From assembly GCA_902806435.1 (NCBI GenBank), contig CADCWO010000264.1, positions 1-64,000 of the forward strand: a stretch of DNA of 64,000 nt. Reading direction: 5' to 3'. The translations under genes and the position numbers were made by a program. Positions within the stretch are counted from its first letter, which is position 1. Each line of letters opens with the position of its first letter. Shown piece after piece: positions 45,453 to 54,997 of the stretch. The stretch comes from an uncultured Synechococcales cyanobacterium. Lineage in GTDB: Bacteria; Cyanobacteriota; Cyanobacteriia; Thermosynechococcales; Thermosynechococcaceae. Under the pieces are notes generated by a model, which worked only from the letters and a program-made list of their open reading frames with translations, was not told where the DNA came from and made no database searches.

Positions 45453-45599
45453 ATGTCCCACCAAAAGTCTAAAGGCAACAAAGAAATTAAGAAATCGAAA
45501 AAGAACCTCAAGCTGAAAGCTAGAAAAAAAGCAACGGATACGAGGATTAATGAGTCAATCAGGGCTTTGTTTCACACACATCCTGCTGAGCTTCACTAA
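45453..45599 (+). CDS. 48-residue strongly basic protein
   Basis: The ATG has GGGAG about eight bases upstream. The first 27 residues are lysine-rich (KGNKEIKKSKKNLKLKARKK) and the last 20 neutral, ending THPAELH. It could bind nucleic acid or be a small stress protein. It lies 46 bases before a prenyltransferase gene. I do not recognise it. Confidence 0.6.
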   Translation: MSHQKSKGNKEIKKSKKNLKLKARKKATDTRINESIRALFHTHPAELH

Positions 45600-45645
45600 C
45601 TGACCTCAAATAGTTGAATTCAGCTCTAACAAATACAAGGGAATC

Positions 45646-46530
45646 ATGGTTAGCGCTCCCTCTTCTACCGGCTCTGGTGGTGGCATAAGTTTGATTCGCG
45701 CTTTTGGCCAGCTTTTCCGGTTGCCAGTCGGTATTCTTGCTGCTCTGGCAGGTTGTGCTACCCTCTACGCCTTGAATCCAGCAACTCACCTACAGCAATA
45801 TCTGCTGACTGCAACTGTATTAGCCTGTATATACTCTGCAGCATGCGCTATCAATGACTATTGGGATTTGAATAAAGATCGAATTGATCACCCTGAGCGG
45901 CCGCTTCCCTCTGGCCGTCTCTCACCGCAGCAAAGTTGGTGGGCTGCTATTATTCTGTTTATCTGTGCTCTGATCGCTGCAATGCCTCTAGGGCTCTATC
46001 CCTTGAGCTTAGTAGCTGTCAGCAATGTCTTGCTATGGAACTACTCTCACCTGCTAAGTTACAACGGCATTCTGGGGAATTTTGTTGTAGCAGTGCTCGT
46101 TGCCGCTCTAATTTTTCTGGGTAGTTTAGTTGTCGGTCAGCCTTTCGCAATGCTTTACCCAACCTGGTTCTTATTCTGCTATACCTTGGCTAAGGAAATT
46201 ATCTGGGATGTGCACGATGTAGCTGGTGATCGCAGCCAGGGAATTTTTACAGTTGCTAATTGGTGGGGAACCCAAACAGCTTTCTTGGTCGCTTGGGGAT
46301 TGATTAGCATACTGATTGGCTCAATCCCTGTCGCACTTCTACTGCTACCGATGGCACATCCCATTCTGTTTGCAGTATTTTCCTCAGTGATGCTGCTGAG
46401 TCTTGGGCTGGCAGTAGTACGCTATCAACAGCAAGGTAGTGTGGGCGCATACAAAAGATTTATTGTTTGGGAACGCTTAAGTATGCTGTTTGGAGTGATA
46501 GGTCTATTAGGGGCTGCTCCCTTACAGTGA
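45646..46530 (+). CDS. UbiA-family prenyltransferase
   Basis: A polytopic membrane enzyme of 294 aa that moves a prenyl chain to an aromatic or polyol acceptor. The first Asp-rich motif is NDYWDLNKDRIDHPERP and the second DVHDVAGDRSQGIFT. The first motif differs from homogentisate phytyltransferase (NQxxD type) and resembles the digeranylgeranylglyceryl phosphate synthase-like branch. About eight helices follow. The acceptor cannot be fixed. Distinct from the ubiA gene at 4.5 kb. Confidence 0.82.
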   Translation: MVSAPSSTGSGGGISLIRAFGQLFRLPVGILAALAGCATLYALNPATHLQQYLLTATVLACIYSAACAINDYWDLNKDRIDHPERPLPSGRLSPQQSWWAAIILFICALIAAMPLGLYPLSLVAVSNVLLWNYSHLLSYNGILGNFVVAVLVAALIFLGSLVVGQPFAMLYPTWFLFCYTLAKEIIWDVHDVAGDRSQGIFTVANWWGTQTAFLVAWGLISILIGSIPVALLLLPMAHPILFAVFSSVMLLSLGLAVVRYQQQGSVGAYKRFIVWERLSMLFGVIGLLGAAPLQ

Positions 46531-46638
46531 TTGGTTGTGAACAAACCACCTAAGCGGTGTAGCAGTTGGAAGTTAGCGAACGAGTATGGGTAGGACTGGA
46601 GCAGTTGCTGGCTAAAAACTCTAAAGCGTAAGAAGCTA

Positions 46639-47802
46639 TTACGGGCTGGCTAAGGCACGAGTGGGCATTAGCCGTTCTATAACTTGTCTGAGGACCAATG
46701 CTGTCCAGTCAATATCGGCTGCCGTTGTGGGTTTTCCTATCGTCAGGCGGATTGCCCCCTGCGCCACCTGGTCAGGGTATCCCATCGCTTTCAGAATTGG
46801 GCTGGGGGTAAGTTTACCACTATGACAGGCCGAGCCGGAGCTGATAGCAATTCCAGCAAGATTCATCTGACGCACTAGCGTCTTGCCAGTCAGGCTTGGA
46901 TCAGGAGAGTCCAGGCAAAGGCTGACATGGTGGGGCAGCCGGTTCCAGGAGTCGCCCGTTGGAAACAAACCGGGAACATCCAATAGCTGATCCAACAGGC
47001 GATCGCGCAGGTGGATTAACCGAGGTGTTTCTACGGCCATCTCTTGTGCCGCAAGTTCTGCGGCAACGCCAAACCCAGCGATCACGGGGACCGCTTGCGT
47101 ACCGGAGCGCCGCTTAAACTCCTGACCGCCGCCTCCCAGTAGGGGGATTAATTCTACGCCAGGCCGGATATAAAGGGCACCAGCTCCTTGGGGACCATAC
47201 AGTTTATGGCTGGAGACAGACAACAGATCAATCGGTAAATTCTGAACATTCAACGGCAAACGTCCGGCTACTTGCACGGCGTCGGTATGAAACAAAGCGC
47301 CATGGGAGCGGGCGATCGCCCCCAAACTTTGAATTGGTTGCAAGGTTCCTACTTCACTCTGGCCATAGATCACGGAAACCAAGACTGTATTTGGTCGAAG
47401 CGCAGCTTGCAAATCTAAGGGATTAATCCAGCCCTGGCGGTCCACCGGCAGGTGGGTGACCTGCCAGCCTTGTTGCTCTAGAAATCGCGCTGGCTCAGCT
47501 ACGGCTGAATGCTCAACACTAGAAATAATTAGGTGCTGAGGCGTTTTGAACTGGCGAGCAACACCAATAATCGCTAGGTTATTTGCCTCTGTACCTCCAG
47601 AGGTAAAGACAACAGTCTCAGCCGAAGCGTGGAGTAGATCGGCAACTTGTATCCGGGCCCGCTCTACAACCGTTGCCGCCCTTTCGCCCCACTCATGCAG
47701 GCTAGAAGGATTACCCCACTGCTCAGTTAAAACCGCTTGCATAGCAGCGATCGCTTCTGGGCGGGGGGGTGTTGTGGCGCTGTAGTCTAAATAGATTTGC
47801 AT
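46639..47802 (-). CDS. cysteine desulfurase (NifS/IscS type)
   Basis: A PLP enzyme that takes sulfur from cysteine for Fe-S clusters and thiolation. The start MQIYLDYSATTPPRPEA, the PLP lysine in SVSSHKLYGPQGAGAL, and the active Cys in SGSACHSGKL are intact; the short loop around Cys suggests the group I (NifS/IscS) class. At 387 aa it is full length. No nif, isc or suf neighbours, so it may be a housekeeping paralogue. Confidence 0.92.
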   Translation of the reverse strand: MQIYLDYSATTPPRPEAIAAMQAVLTEQWGNPSSLHEWGERAATVVERARIQVADLLHASAETVVFTSGGTEANNLAIIGVARQFKTPQHLIISSVEHSAVAEPARFLEQQGWQVTHLPVDRQGWINPLDLQAALRPNTVLVSVIYGQSEVGTLQPIQSLGAIARSHGALFHTDAVQVAGRLPLNVQNLPIDLLSVSSHKLYGPQGAGALYIRPGVELIPLLGGGGQEFKRRSGTQAVPVIAGFGVAAELAAQEMAVETPRLIHLRDRLLDQLLDVPGLFPTGDSWNRLPHHVSLCLDSPDPSLTGKTLVRQMNLAGIAISSGSACHSGKLTPSPILKAMGYPDQVAQGAIRLTIGKPTTAADIDWTALVLRQVIERLMPTRALASP

Positions 47803-48245
47803 GAATAATCGGGTTCAGGTCGCAGCCTCGACTGTACTGGTTCAATCAAGGGTACAGGGAATTAGTTCGACGGAGGAAAGCCCTTTAGGTTAATTGTAAA
47901 ATGAAACAACAAACAACGCCTTCTGGACAGTAGCTTGGCGCGAGAGATTGGGAGAAAGCTCTCGGAAGAACAGGCTTTACCTCCTCCCGCACGCAAAATT
48001 AAGAAATGGCCCAAAATCCAATTTCTTTGTATATAAGAACACAGTTCGTCTTCATCTTCAATCATTCTTAGTGTGTGAGCAGGACAGGCTGCAGGAGGGA
48101 TGTTACTGGTTGCAAGCTGCCCTTGAATAAAGAAAAGCGTCTTGTAACACCGGTTGCGGCTAGCCCATATTTCAGGTTGGATTAGAACCGCTAGCTGGGC
48201 CTTCTGGTTCTTGCAGGCTGCAATTACTGGCAGCGAGTTTGTGAA
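47803..48245. other. intergenic region, 443 bp
   Basis: This is the divergent region between the cysteine desulfurase gene and the glycosyltransferase gene. A minus-strand 130-codon frame (47862-48254) runs through it but has Cys- and Arg-rich composition with no domain and no ribosome binding site, so it is not called. Confidence 0.45.
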
Positions 48246-49583
48246 ATGGCACACTTCGGTATAATTTGCCCACCTCTATCTGGGCACTTGAACCCCATGA
48301 TCGCCCTGGCTCAAGAGTTGCGATCGCGGGGTCATCGCATTACTTTTCTGCAAGTGCCTGATTTAGAACCCAAAGTACGCTCAGAAGGGCTAGATTTTTC
48401 TCCGATTGGGATGTCCATGTATCAACCTGGCTCATTGGCTGAGACTTTAAAGCAGCTTAGCCAATTGAGTGGTCTTGACTCGCTACGTTGTTCCGTTGAC
48501 TTTTGCCAACAGGTAACTGCTGCGTTCTGCCAGGATGCTCCCGCTGCCCTTGAAGCTCATGGAATCGAAGCCCTGCTGGTTGACCAGCTTGAACCAGCGG
48601 GCGAAACAGTAGCAGAATTCCTTAATATCCCTTTTATTTCTGTATGCTGCGCCCAGGCGATTCACCGTCAAGCAGATATTCCTCCCTTCTTTACTGCCTG
48701 GACTTATCAGAATACCTGGTGGGCAAGAATGCGGAACCGTGTTGCCTATCACCTGTTAGATCGCAACAGCAAAGCAATTACGGCAGTCCTGAACCATTAT
48801 CGCCAGCAGTGGCAGCTACCTCCAAAACAGGGCTTTAGCCTCTCTTGTTCTCCACTGGCCCAAATTAGCCAACAGCCTGCCGCATTTGATTTTCCCTGCT
48901 CCACCTTGCCAGCAGCCTTTCACTACACTGGCCCCCTCCGCCAACCCTCATCGCAATCAGTTTCTTTTCCCTTTGAACGTTTGAGCGGGCAACCCCTGAT
49001 CTATGCTTCCTTAGGAACATTACAAGGCTCCAAGCAGGAGCTTTTTCACTGTATTGCTGCAGCTTGCGATGGGCTGGATGTGCAACTGGTTCTTTCCTAT
49101 GGCGGCCAGATAAATCCAGCAGCGTCAGAACTGCCCGGAACTCCCTTGGTTGTTGACTATGCTCCTCAGCTCGAAGTTATTGCCAGAGCCAGCTTAACCA
49201 TCACCCACGGGGGGCTTAACACGGTACTCGATTCCCTTAGCCACGGCGTACCTTTGGTTGCCATTCCTATTACCTATGAACAGCCAGGTAATGCAGCGCG
49301 TATCAAGTGGACGGGGGTGGGAGAAATGGTTCCATTAAACCGCCTCAGCATTCCCAGCCTTCGGTCAACGATTCAGCGGGTGCTCAGTGAGGATGCTTAC
49401 GTAACTAATGCGTTGGCACTCCAGCAATCGATTTGTCAGTCCGGGGGAGTGAATCGAGCGGCTTGGCTAGTGGAGCAGGCCGTCGCAGGCCGATGCTCCT
49501 GGGCTCCCCAGGACAGCTACGCTAATGCAGACGCGATGCGAACGGAGACCATTGCCTCGAGCCCTCAATTCAGGTCCAGGTAG
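48246..49583 (+). CDS. CrtX-like UDP-glycosyltransferase (GT1)
   Basis: A GT-B glycosyltransferase of the macrolide/zeaxanthin type. The N-terminal acceptor domain starts MAHFGIICPPLSGHLNPMIA. The C-terminal nucleotide-sugar site reads FERLSGQPLIYASLGTLQGS, then VVDYAPQLEVIARASLTITHGGLNTVLDSL (THGG signature) and VPLVAIPITYEQPGNAARIK. Likely glycosylates a carotenoid or other terpenoid hydroxyl; acceptor not proven. The last about 20 residues (SYANADAMRTETIAS) look derived from a palindromic repeat at 49498-49548 and are atypical. Confidence 0.82.
   Translation: MAHFGIICPPLSGHLNPMIALAQELRSRGHRITFLQVPDLEPKVRSEGLDFSPIGMSMYQPGSLAETLKQLSQLSGLDSLRCSVDFCQQVTAAFCQDAPAALEAHGIEALLVDQLEPAGETVAEFLNIPFISVCCAQAIHRQADIPPFFTAWTYQNTWWARMRNRVAYHLLDRNSKAITAVLNHYRQQWQLPPKQGFSLSCSPLAQISQQPAAFDFPCSTLPAAFHYTGPLRQPSSQSVSFPFERLSGQPLIYASLGTLQGSKQELFHCIAAACDGLDVQLVLSYGGQINPAASELPGTPLVVDYAPQLEVIARASLTITHGGLNTVLDSLSHGVPLVAIPITYEQPGNAARIKWTGVGEMVPLNRLSIPSLRSTIQRVLSEDAYVTNALALQQSICQSGGVNRAAWLVEQAVAGRCSWAPQDSYANADAMRTETIASSPQFRSR
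49498..49548. repeat. palindrome and repeat-like segment in the GT1 3' end
   Basis: CCTGGG-CTC-CCCAGG forms a 6-bp palindrome at 49498-49512. It is followed by CTACGCTAATGCAGACGCG and ATGCGAACGGAGA, resembling the dispersed GGAGACGC/GCTACG repeats. It encodes the C-terminal tail of the glycosyltransferase. Confidence 0.4.
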
Positions 49584-49596
49584 AGCCTACCGTTTT
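49579..49596 (+). terminator. weak terminator of the GT1 gene
   Basis: GGTAG-AGC-CTACC with following GTTTT overlaps the stop codon. The stem is only 5 bp, so it is a weak candidate. Confidence 0.3.
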
Positions 49597-49657
49597 ATCC
49601 CTAGCTGCCTATCCTGACGACTGAACGATTCAGTTGCGAGAATACAGATTAGCCAGT

Positions 49658-50392
49658 TTAGCTGTGAATCGTACCATCCGGCATCGTTGCTCCACTCAGG
49701 CCTACATTTCTCAAGTCTGTTCCTCTTAAGTCAGCGTCACCTAGGTCTGCGCCAGATAGGTTGGCCAGCCTTAGGTAAGCGCCAGTCAGGAGTGCCCCCC
49801 CGAAGTTAGAGTGGCTCAGGTCAGCCCGGCTCAGGTTTGCCTTCGTCAGGTTTGCCATGAGCAAACTTGCGCCACTCAAACTTGCTGCTATAAAGTTGGC
49901 TTTACGTAAGTCTGTGCGGTCTAAGTTCGCTTGGCTCAAGTCTGCTTGGGCCAAGTTTGCCTCAAACAAGTAAGCTTCAGGTAACAATGCCTTGTGTAGA
50001 TAAGCTTCGCTCAGGTTTACCCAACACAAGTCAGCTCGGCTCATGTCGGCGCCACATAAATTTGCCCGACTGAGATTTGCCCCACACAGGTTTGCCCGGC
50101 ATAGGGTTGTGTTGACCAAGGTTGCCTCCCGCAGAGTGGCACCCTTGAGGCTAGCCCCAGTCAAATCTGCTCGGTTCAGATTGGCCTGGCTTAGGTCAGC
50201 CTGGGCTAGATTTGCCCCACTTAAGTCCGCTTCGCTCAGATCGGCCTCGATCAAGTTGGCCTCACTCAAGTTAGCCCCCCGCAGATCAATGCCAGCCAGG
50301 TTCGCTCCGCGTAGAAGGCTCTTCCTGAGGGTTACTTTGCGAAAATCCCTGGCATGCAAAGCATATCCCCTTAGCAGTTTATCAGTATCCAC
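49658..50392 (-). CDS. pentapeptide-repeat protein
   Basis: Almost the whole 244-aa protein is tandem pentapeptides of the A(D/N)LxX type, for example ANLSEANLIEADLSEADLSG, predicting a right-handed beta-helix of about 40 repeats. The N-terminal cap is MDTDKLLRGYALHARDFRKV. It ends with AGLSGATMPDGTIHS, the usual exit motif. Function of such proteins in cyanobacteria is generally not known; no membrane segment. It is convergent with the glycosyltransferase gene. Confidence 0.9.
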   Translation of the reverse strand: MDTDKLLRGYALHARDFRKVTLRKSLLRGANLAGIDLRGANLSEANLIEADLSEADLSGANLAQADLSQANLNRADLTGASLKGATLREATLVNTTLCRANLCGANLSRANLCGADMSRADLCWVNLSEAYLHKALLPEAYLFEANLAQADLSQANLDRTDLRKANFIAASLSGASLLMANLTKANLSRADLSHSNFGGALLTGAYLRLANLSGADLGDADLRGTDLRNVGLSGATMPDGTIHS

Positions 50393-50528
50393 ACTGCTTA
50401 CTCCTTGCTACCTCAAGCTCAGGCCTATGTTGCATCCGTGCCGAACCTTGAACCACTGTGAGTAGTGTACTGGATAGTTTCTGAATAAATGTCTACCTTT
50501 AGCACTTTTTGCCAGAGAATTCTGATCT

Positions 50529-51581
50529 TTAACTCTGCAGAGTGGCTTGAATTTCCAGGACGCCGGAGCTACCATCCTTATGATGCTCATCTTTCAAGGG
50601 TTGCTGTTCTCGTCCTGATTCACCACGAGCCAGTAACGTATATTTTCCAGGTGTAGTGGGCTGCCATAGGTAGCGCCAAAGAGTCCACTCGTGGGGCGAT
50701 CGCGGATGATTTTGTTCAGCTTTATCCCAAGTTCCTCCACCATCAGTGCTGATTTGGATAGTTTGAATGGGGCTGGCCTTATCCAGGGCAACGCCAGCAA
50801 GTAGGATTCCTTGTCTCCAATCCTGCTCACCGCCTGCATCCAGACTTACCCGGTGATGACCACTCCAGACACGGGTATTTTGGATTTGGCGGAGCATAGC
50901 ATGGGTGGGAATTTCTGCTAAGTTGGACCAACCTAGCTGTTCCCAGAATCCCCGCTCGGTGCTAGTAATCGCTTCAATACCCACTAACCACTTTGGTTGC
51001 TTTTGCCCAAAGTGACCGGGCAAGATAATCCGCACTGGATAGCCATGAGCCTGGGTTAGGGGAGCATCATTCATCCGGTGAACCAAGTAGACTTCGGGCC
51101 GCATCACGTCTGCAACGGGCAGGGTTGTTTTGTACCAGTCTGCACCGTGTAGCGCAAATTCCACTGCCTCTGGTTTAACCCCTGCTTGTTCCAAAAAAGG
51201 TCGTAAGGGAGTACCTGTCCATTGGGCATTGCCAATTAGATTGCCGCCGGTTGGGTTGCCAATACACTCCATTGTTAGGTAAAAATCTGACTGAGGAGCT
51301 GCCAAGATGTCCTCAAAGGTGAGGGTTAACGGGTTGGCAACAGCACCTTTAATTTCTAATGCCCAGGTTGATCGGTCAACCTGGGGCGCTAGGGCATAGG
51401 TCTGAACATAGAACTCGCTCAGCGGCGTGAGCAGGTGTTCCGGTAGGGGAGCTTCTGGGTGAAGCAGCTCAAGGGGAAAGAGGCTGCCCAACGCTTTGCT
51501 GCTACAACCCGGTAGCAAGCTGGCGGCGATCAGCCCCCCAGAAGTTTGTAGGAGTCGTTTGAGAACTTGACGGCGTTTCAC
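50529..51581 (-). CDS. molybdopterin-dependent oxidoreductase (sulfite oxidase/YedY-like), exported
   Basis: The Tat-like signal KRRQVLKRLLQTSGGLIAASL ends in a possible lipobox LLPGC. The Moco domain (about 60-225) has the cofactor Cys in LTMECIGNPTGG, then YPVRIILPGHFGQKQPKWL and WNLAEIP-type segments. A C-terminal dimerisation domain of immunoglobulin fold (about 235-350, ISTDGGGTWDKAE) matches sulfite-oxidase enzymes. The fold supports periplasmic redox chemistry on sulfur or nitrogen compounds; substrate unknown. Full length at 350 aa. Confidence 0.85.
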   Translation of the reverse strand: MKRRQVLKRLLQTSGGLIAASLLPGCSSKALGSLFPLELLHPEAPLPEHLLTPLSEFYVQTYALAPQVDRSTWALEIKGAVANPLTLTFEDILAAPQSDFYLTMECIGNPTGGNLIGNAQWTGTPLRPFLEQAGVKPEAVEFALHGADWYKTTLPVADVMRPEVYLVHRMNDAPLTQAHGYPVRIILPGHFGQKQPKWLVGIEAITSTERGFWEQLGWSNLAEIPTHAMLRQIQNTRVWSGHHRVSLDAGGEQDWRQGILLAGVALDKASPIQTIQISTDGGGTWDKAEQNHPRSPHEWTLWRYLWQPTTPGKYTLLARGESGREQQPLKDEHHKDGSSGVLEIQATLQS

Positions 51582-51840
51582 AAAAATTAGAGCTTGCTGT
51601 TAACATCTATCGCTTAAACCATCTTTACTCAGCTTTTAAGATTGTTGCTAGCGCTGCAGCATCGCCAACTTCTAGTGGGCACTCTAGAACTAGCTTGAGG
51701 GAAGTGAGCTTTTGAAAAAGTACTTGCATAATTTGACTGCGATCGCAGTACCGGCCAGAACAACACCCTCTTTAGCTTCAAAGCACTAGACCCAAAACTA
51801 CCTACTGTCAGTAATACCATTCAACAGCATTAGAAAACTC

Positions 51841-52928
51841 GTGGATCGAACGCTAACAGAACGTTGTAGTCGCTGTGAAGTGCTACCCCGCTCAGTCATA
51901 AGTGAGGGAAGGCTTTACCTGTGGTTTCCTTTAGGGCATAGCTTAAATAAGGGTTTTCATACTTTGCGCCTGTCAGGCCATGAACCTCAACTTCTGGAAG
52001 ACGGGCAATGTTTGCTGGTAGCACTAGATGAGGCAACAAAGAGAGATTTTGCGATTACCTTAGCAGCAACCTTGACCTCGAAAGAGCTCAAAGAAACACG
52101 AGTTTTGTTGATGGCTGGTGATGCCCCACCCGGATTGAGTGACTTCCGGCGGGTTACCTCCTTACAACAGTTTATGACGCTGAGCCAGTCTGGGTGGCTG
52201 TTGGAAATGATCTCCACCAACCGGATAACCAGTTATTTTCAACCGATTGTTTATGCCCAAGACACCTCCCACATCTTTGCCCAAGAAGCCTTACTGCGTG
52301 GCATTGAGGAAGACGGTAGCCTAGTTTTCCAAACCGAATTTTAGAACTTGCCCGTGATGCAGACGTGCTGTTCCAGCTAGATCTAGCGGCACGTCGTAGT
52401 GCGATTCAGGCAGCTTTCAGACATGGTCTTCAAAACAAACTTTTTATCAACTTTATCCCTACAGCGATCTATGACCCGGCCTTCTGCTTGCGCTCTACGA
52501 TCGCCGCGATCGATGAGGCGGGAATTTCTCACGAGAATGTGGTCTTTGAGGTGGTGGAATCGGACCAGTCTCCGGATATTGTTCACCTGCAAAATATTCT
52601 TAGCTTTTACCGGGACTCTGGCTTTCAAGTTGCTCTAGATGACTTAGGTGCAGGTTACTCTGGCCTCAATTTGATTCACCAGTTACGGCCTGACTTTATC
52701 AAGCTGGACATGGCACTGTCTCGAAATGTCCACCAAGACCCTTACAAAGCCTTGATTGCTGAGAAACTTTTGGAGATTGCTCAACACCTCAATATTCAGA
52801 CGATCGCGGAGGGCATCGAGTCTGAGGAGGAACTGCACTGGGTGCGGGAGCACGGGGCTACCTTTGTCCAAGGCTACCTGATCGGCAAGCCTGCGGCACT
52901 GCCTATGAATACAACTCCCACTTTTTGA
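51841..52928 (+). pseudogene. EAL-domain c-di-GMP phosphodiesterase gene with one frameshift
   Basis: Frame 1 (51841-52344, GTG start) and frame 3 (continuing to 52928) together encode one EAL protein. The break is at the T-run near 52325-52332, where GTTTTCC is best explained by loss of one T before CCAAACCG. The EAL signature is FAQEALLRG. After the shift come FINFIPT, EVVES, ALDDLGAGYSG, IKLDMAL, AEGIESEEE and VQGYLIGKP, so every catalytic and metal residue is present. The N-terminal half has a CSRC pair. This may be a real mutation, an assembly error or a programmed slip. Confidence 0.8.
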
Positions 52929-53016
52929 AACCTAAAGTGTAATAGTCGCTTGCTAAAAAACTCTGGTTGCTCTAGAACATAGGCTAGAAACAACTAACGA
53001 AGTAGAGAGTGGACTA

Positions 53017-53571
53017 GTGTTAAAACTCTATGGTGGTGAGTTTAGTCGTGCCTCAATTGTTCAGTGGTACCTAGAGGAACTGCAAACCCCTTATGAATTT
53101 ATCCGGCTGGATATGAAGGCGGGAGAACACTTACAACCAGAGTTTTTGTCGCTTAACCCTTTTGGAAAAGTTCCCACCATCACCGACGGCAAGTTCAAAC
53201 TTTGGGAATCGGGAGCAATTTTGCTTTACCTGGCCGAGAAACATGATCACCTTCCCAGCTCACTGGAGGAGCGCTCAGAGATTTACCAGTGGGTTCTGTT
53301 TGCTAATGCAACTTTGGGGCAAGGTATTTTTATTGAAACCAACCGGGAACGGGAAATGCCTCGCTTACTGACGCCTCTGGACCAGCGGTTTAAGGCACAA
53401 CCCTTTGTGATGGGTGAAGAATTTAGTGTGGCGGATATTGCTGTAGGTTCAGTTCTAGCCTTTATCCCTGTTATGCTGCGGTTGGATTTAAGTGAATACC
53501 CAGAGGTTGTCAATTATATCCAATGCTTAGCGCAGCGGCCCGCCTTTCAAAAAGTGATGAGTCGCTCTTAG
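53017..53571 (+). CDS. glutathione S-transferase family protein
   Basis: The thioredoxin-like N-terminal domain (about 1-78) starts MLKLYGGEFSRASIVQWYLEE and ends with the glutathione-gamma-glutamyl motif GKVPTITDG and WESGAILLYLAEK. The C-terminal helical domain follows (VLFANATLGQGIFIE, and the N-capping motif FSVADIAVG). The start is GTG. Substrate unknown; probable stress or secondary-metabolite conjugation. Confidence 0.88.
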   Translation: MLKLYGGEFSRASIVQWYLEELQTPYEFIRLDMKAGEHLQPEFLSLNPFGKVPTITDGKFKLWESGAILLYLAEKHDHLPSSLEERSEIYQWVLFANATLGQGIFIETNREREMPRLLTPLDQRFKAQPFVMGEEFSVADIAVGSVLAFIPVMLRLDLSEYPEVVNYIQCLAQRPAFQKVMSRS

Positions 53572-53812
53572 ACTGTCAGTTGTACCTTGTAATATTATTC
53601 CCGGCGCTACCGGAAGCTCCGGAGGTTTGGCAGGCAGATGCAGAGATCGGTAGCATATAGAAGGGGAGGCAGTGTAAGCAAAATATCCACTGGACGTGCG
53701 AGTTCGATCTTTGCTGAGGAACTTGGTCCTATAATATTTTCTCTGCGGTATTGCCTTCTAGCTTAAAATCTTAAACGGCAGCAATCTTTATCTAAAGGGA
53801 GCATTTCCATCA

Positions 53813-54997
53813 ATGCCACTCATCGAAACTAGAACCGAACCCATGGTGATCAACATGGGTCCTCATCATCCTTCCACCCATGGCGTTTTAAGGATGATCG
53901 TGACTCTGGATGGCGAGAATGTGGTTGATTGCGAACCCGTCCTGGGCTATCTGCATCGTGGGATGGAAAAAATTGCCGAAAATCGCACGAATATCATGTT
54001 TATCCCCTACGTCAGTCGCTGGGACTACGCAGCGGGGATGTTCAATGAAGCGGTTACCGTCAATGCTCCTGAGAAGTTAGCAAACGTGAAAGTTCCCCGA
54101 CGGGCCAGCTATATCCGAGTGATCATGCTGGAGCTGAACCGGATTGCCAACCACTTGCTCTGGTTGGGGCCATTTCTAGCAGATGTCGGGGCACAAACGC
54201 CGTTCTTCTACATCTTCCGCGAACGGGAAATGATCTATGACCTGTTTGAGGCTGTTAGTGGGATGCGGTTTATCAATAACAACTACTTCCGCATTGGTGG
54301 CGTTGCCGCGGACCTCACCTACGGCTGGGTGACTAAGTGTGTTGATTTCTGTGATTACTTTTTGCCCAAAGTTGACGAGTACGAGCGGCTGATTACCAAT
54401 AATCCAATTTTCGTCAGACGTTTAGAAGGCGTGGGAACCATCACCCGTGATGAAGCAATCAACTGGGGTCTTTCAGGACCAATGTTGCGCGGCTCCGGAA
54501 TAAAGTGGGACTTGCGTAAAGTTGACCACTACGAGTGCTACGACGAGTTTGATTGGGAAGTGCAGTGGGAAACGGCTGGGGATTGCTTAGCCCGCTACCT
54601 AGTTCGGATTCGAGAGATGCGTGAATCAGTGAAGATTATTCGCCAAGCCTTAAAGGGATTACCTGGCGGCCCCTACGAGAACTTGGAAGCTCAACGGATG
54701 GCCGGAGGACCCAAATCAGAGTGGAACGAGTTTGACTACCAGTTTATTGGTAAAAAATCTTCACCCACATTTAAGATGCCGGAAGGGGAACTCTATGCAC
54801 GGGTAGAAACTGGCAAAGGGGAGCTAGGCATTTACTTGATCGGTGGGGATAATGTGTTTCCTTGGCGCTGGAAGATTCGTCCGCCTGATTTCAACAACCT
54901 ACAAGTATTACCTCAGTTGTTGCGGGGGATGAAAGTTGCCGACATCATGCCGATCCTAGGCAGCATCGATGTCATTATGGGATCGGTGGACCGTTAA
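53813..54997 (+). CDS. ndhH: NAD(P)H-quinone oxidoreductase subunit H
   Basis: NdhH is a core subunit of the NDH-1 complex (the 49-kDa/NuoD homologue), which works in cyclic electron flow and respiration in thylakoid membranes. It begins [24 protein letters not shown] with the conserved His-His-Pro, and has [33 protein letters not shown], and end IIMGSVDR-like VIMGSVDR. All conserved blocks are present over 394 aa. A GGGAG ribosome binding site precedes the ATG. The gene stands alone and ends in a strong terminator. Confidence 0.97.
   Translation: MPLIETRTEPMVINMGPHHPSTHGVLRMIVTLDGENVVDCEPVLGYLHRGMEKIAENRTNIMFIPYVSRWDYAAGMFNEAVTVNAPEKLANVKVPRRASYIRVIMLELNRIANHLLWLGPFLADVGAQTPFFYIFREREMIYDLFEAVSGMRFINNNYFRIGGVAADLTYGWVTKCVDFCDYFLPKVDEYERLITNNPIFVRRLEGVGTITRDEAINWGLSGPMLRGSGIKWDLRKVDHYECYDEFDWEVQWETAGDCLARYLVRIREMRESVKIIRQALKGLPGGPYENLEAQRMAGGPKSEWNEFDYQFIGKKSSPTFKMPEGELYARVETGKGELGIYLIGGDNVFPWRWKIRPPDFNNLQVLPQLLRGMKVADIMPILGSIDVIMGSVDR

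Noticed and set aside
45646-46530. Homogentisate phytyltransferase to partner HPPD
   Set aside because: The first Asp-rich motif is NDYWD, not the NQ-type of that enzyme, so only the UbiA family is claimed.
47862-48254. Minus-strand 130-codon frame in the desulfurase/GT1 spacer
   Set aside because: It overlaps the start of the glycosyltransferase gene, is rich in Arg and Cys without pattern, and lacks a ribosome binding site.
53572-53812. Small RNA before ndhH (CCGGAAGCTCCGG hairpin)
   Set aside because: The hairpin is short, without promoter or terminator pattern.
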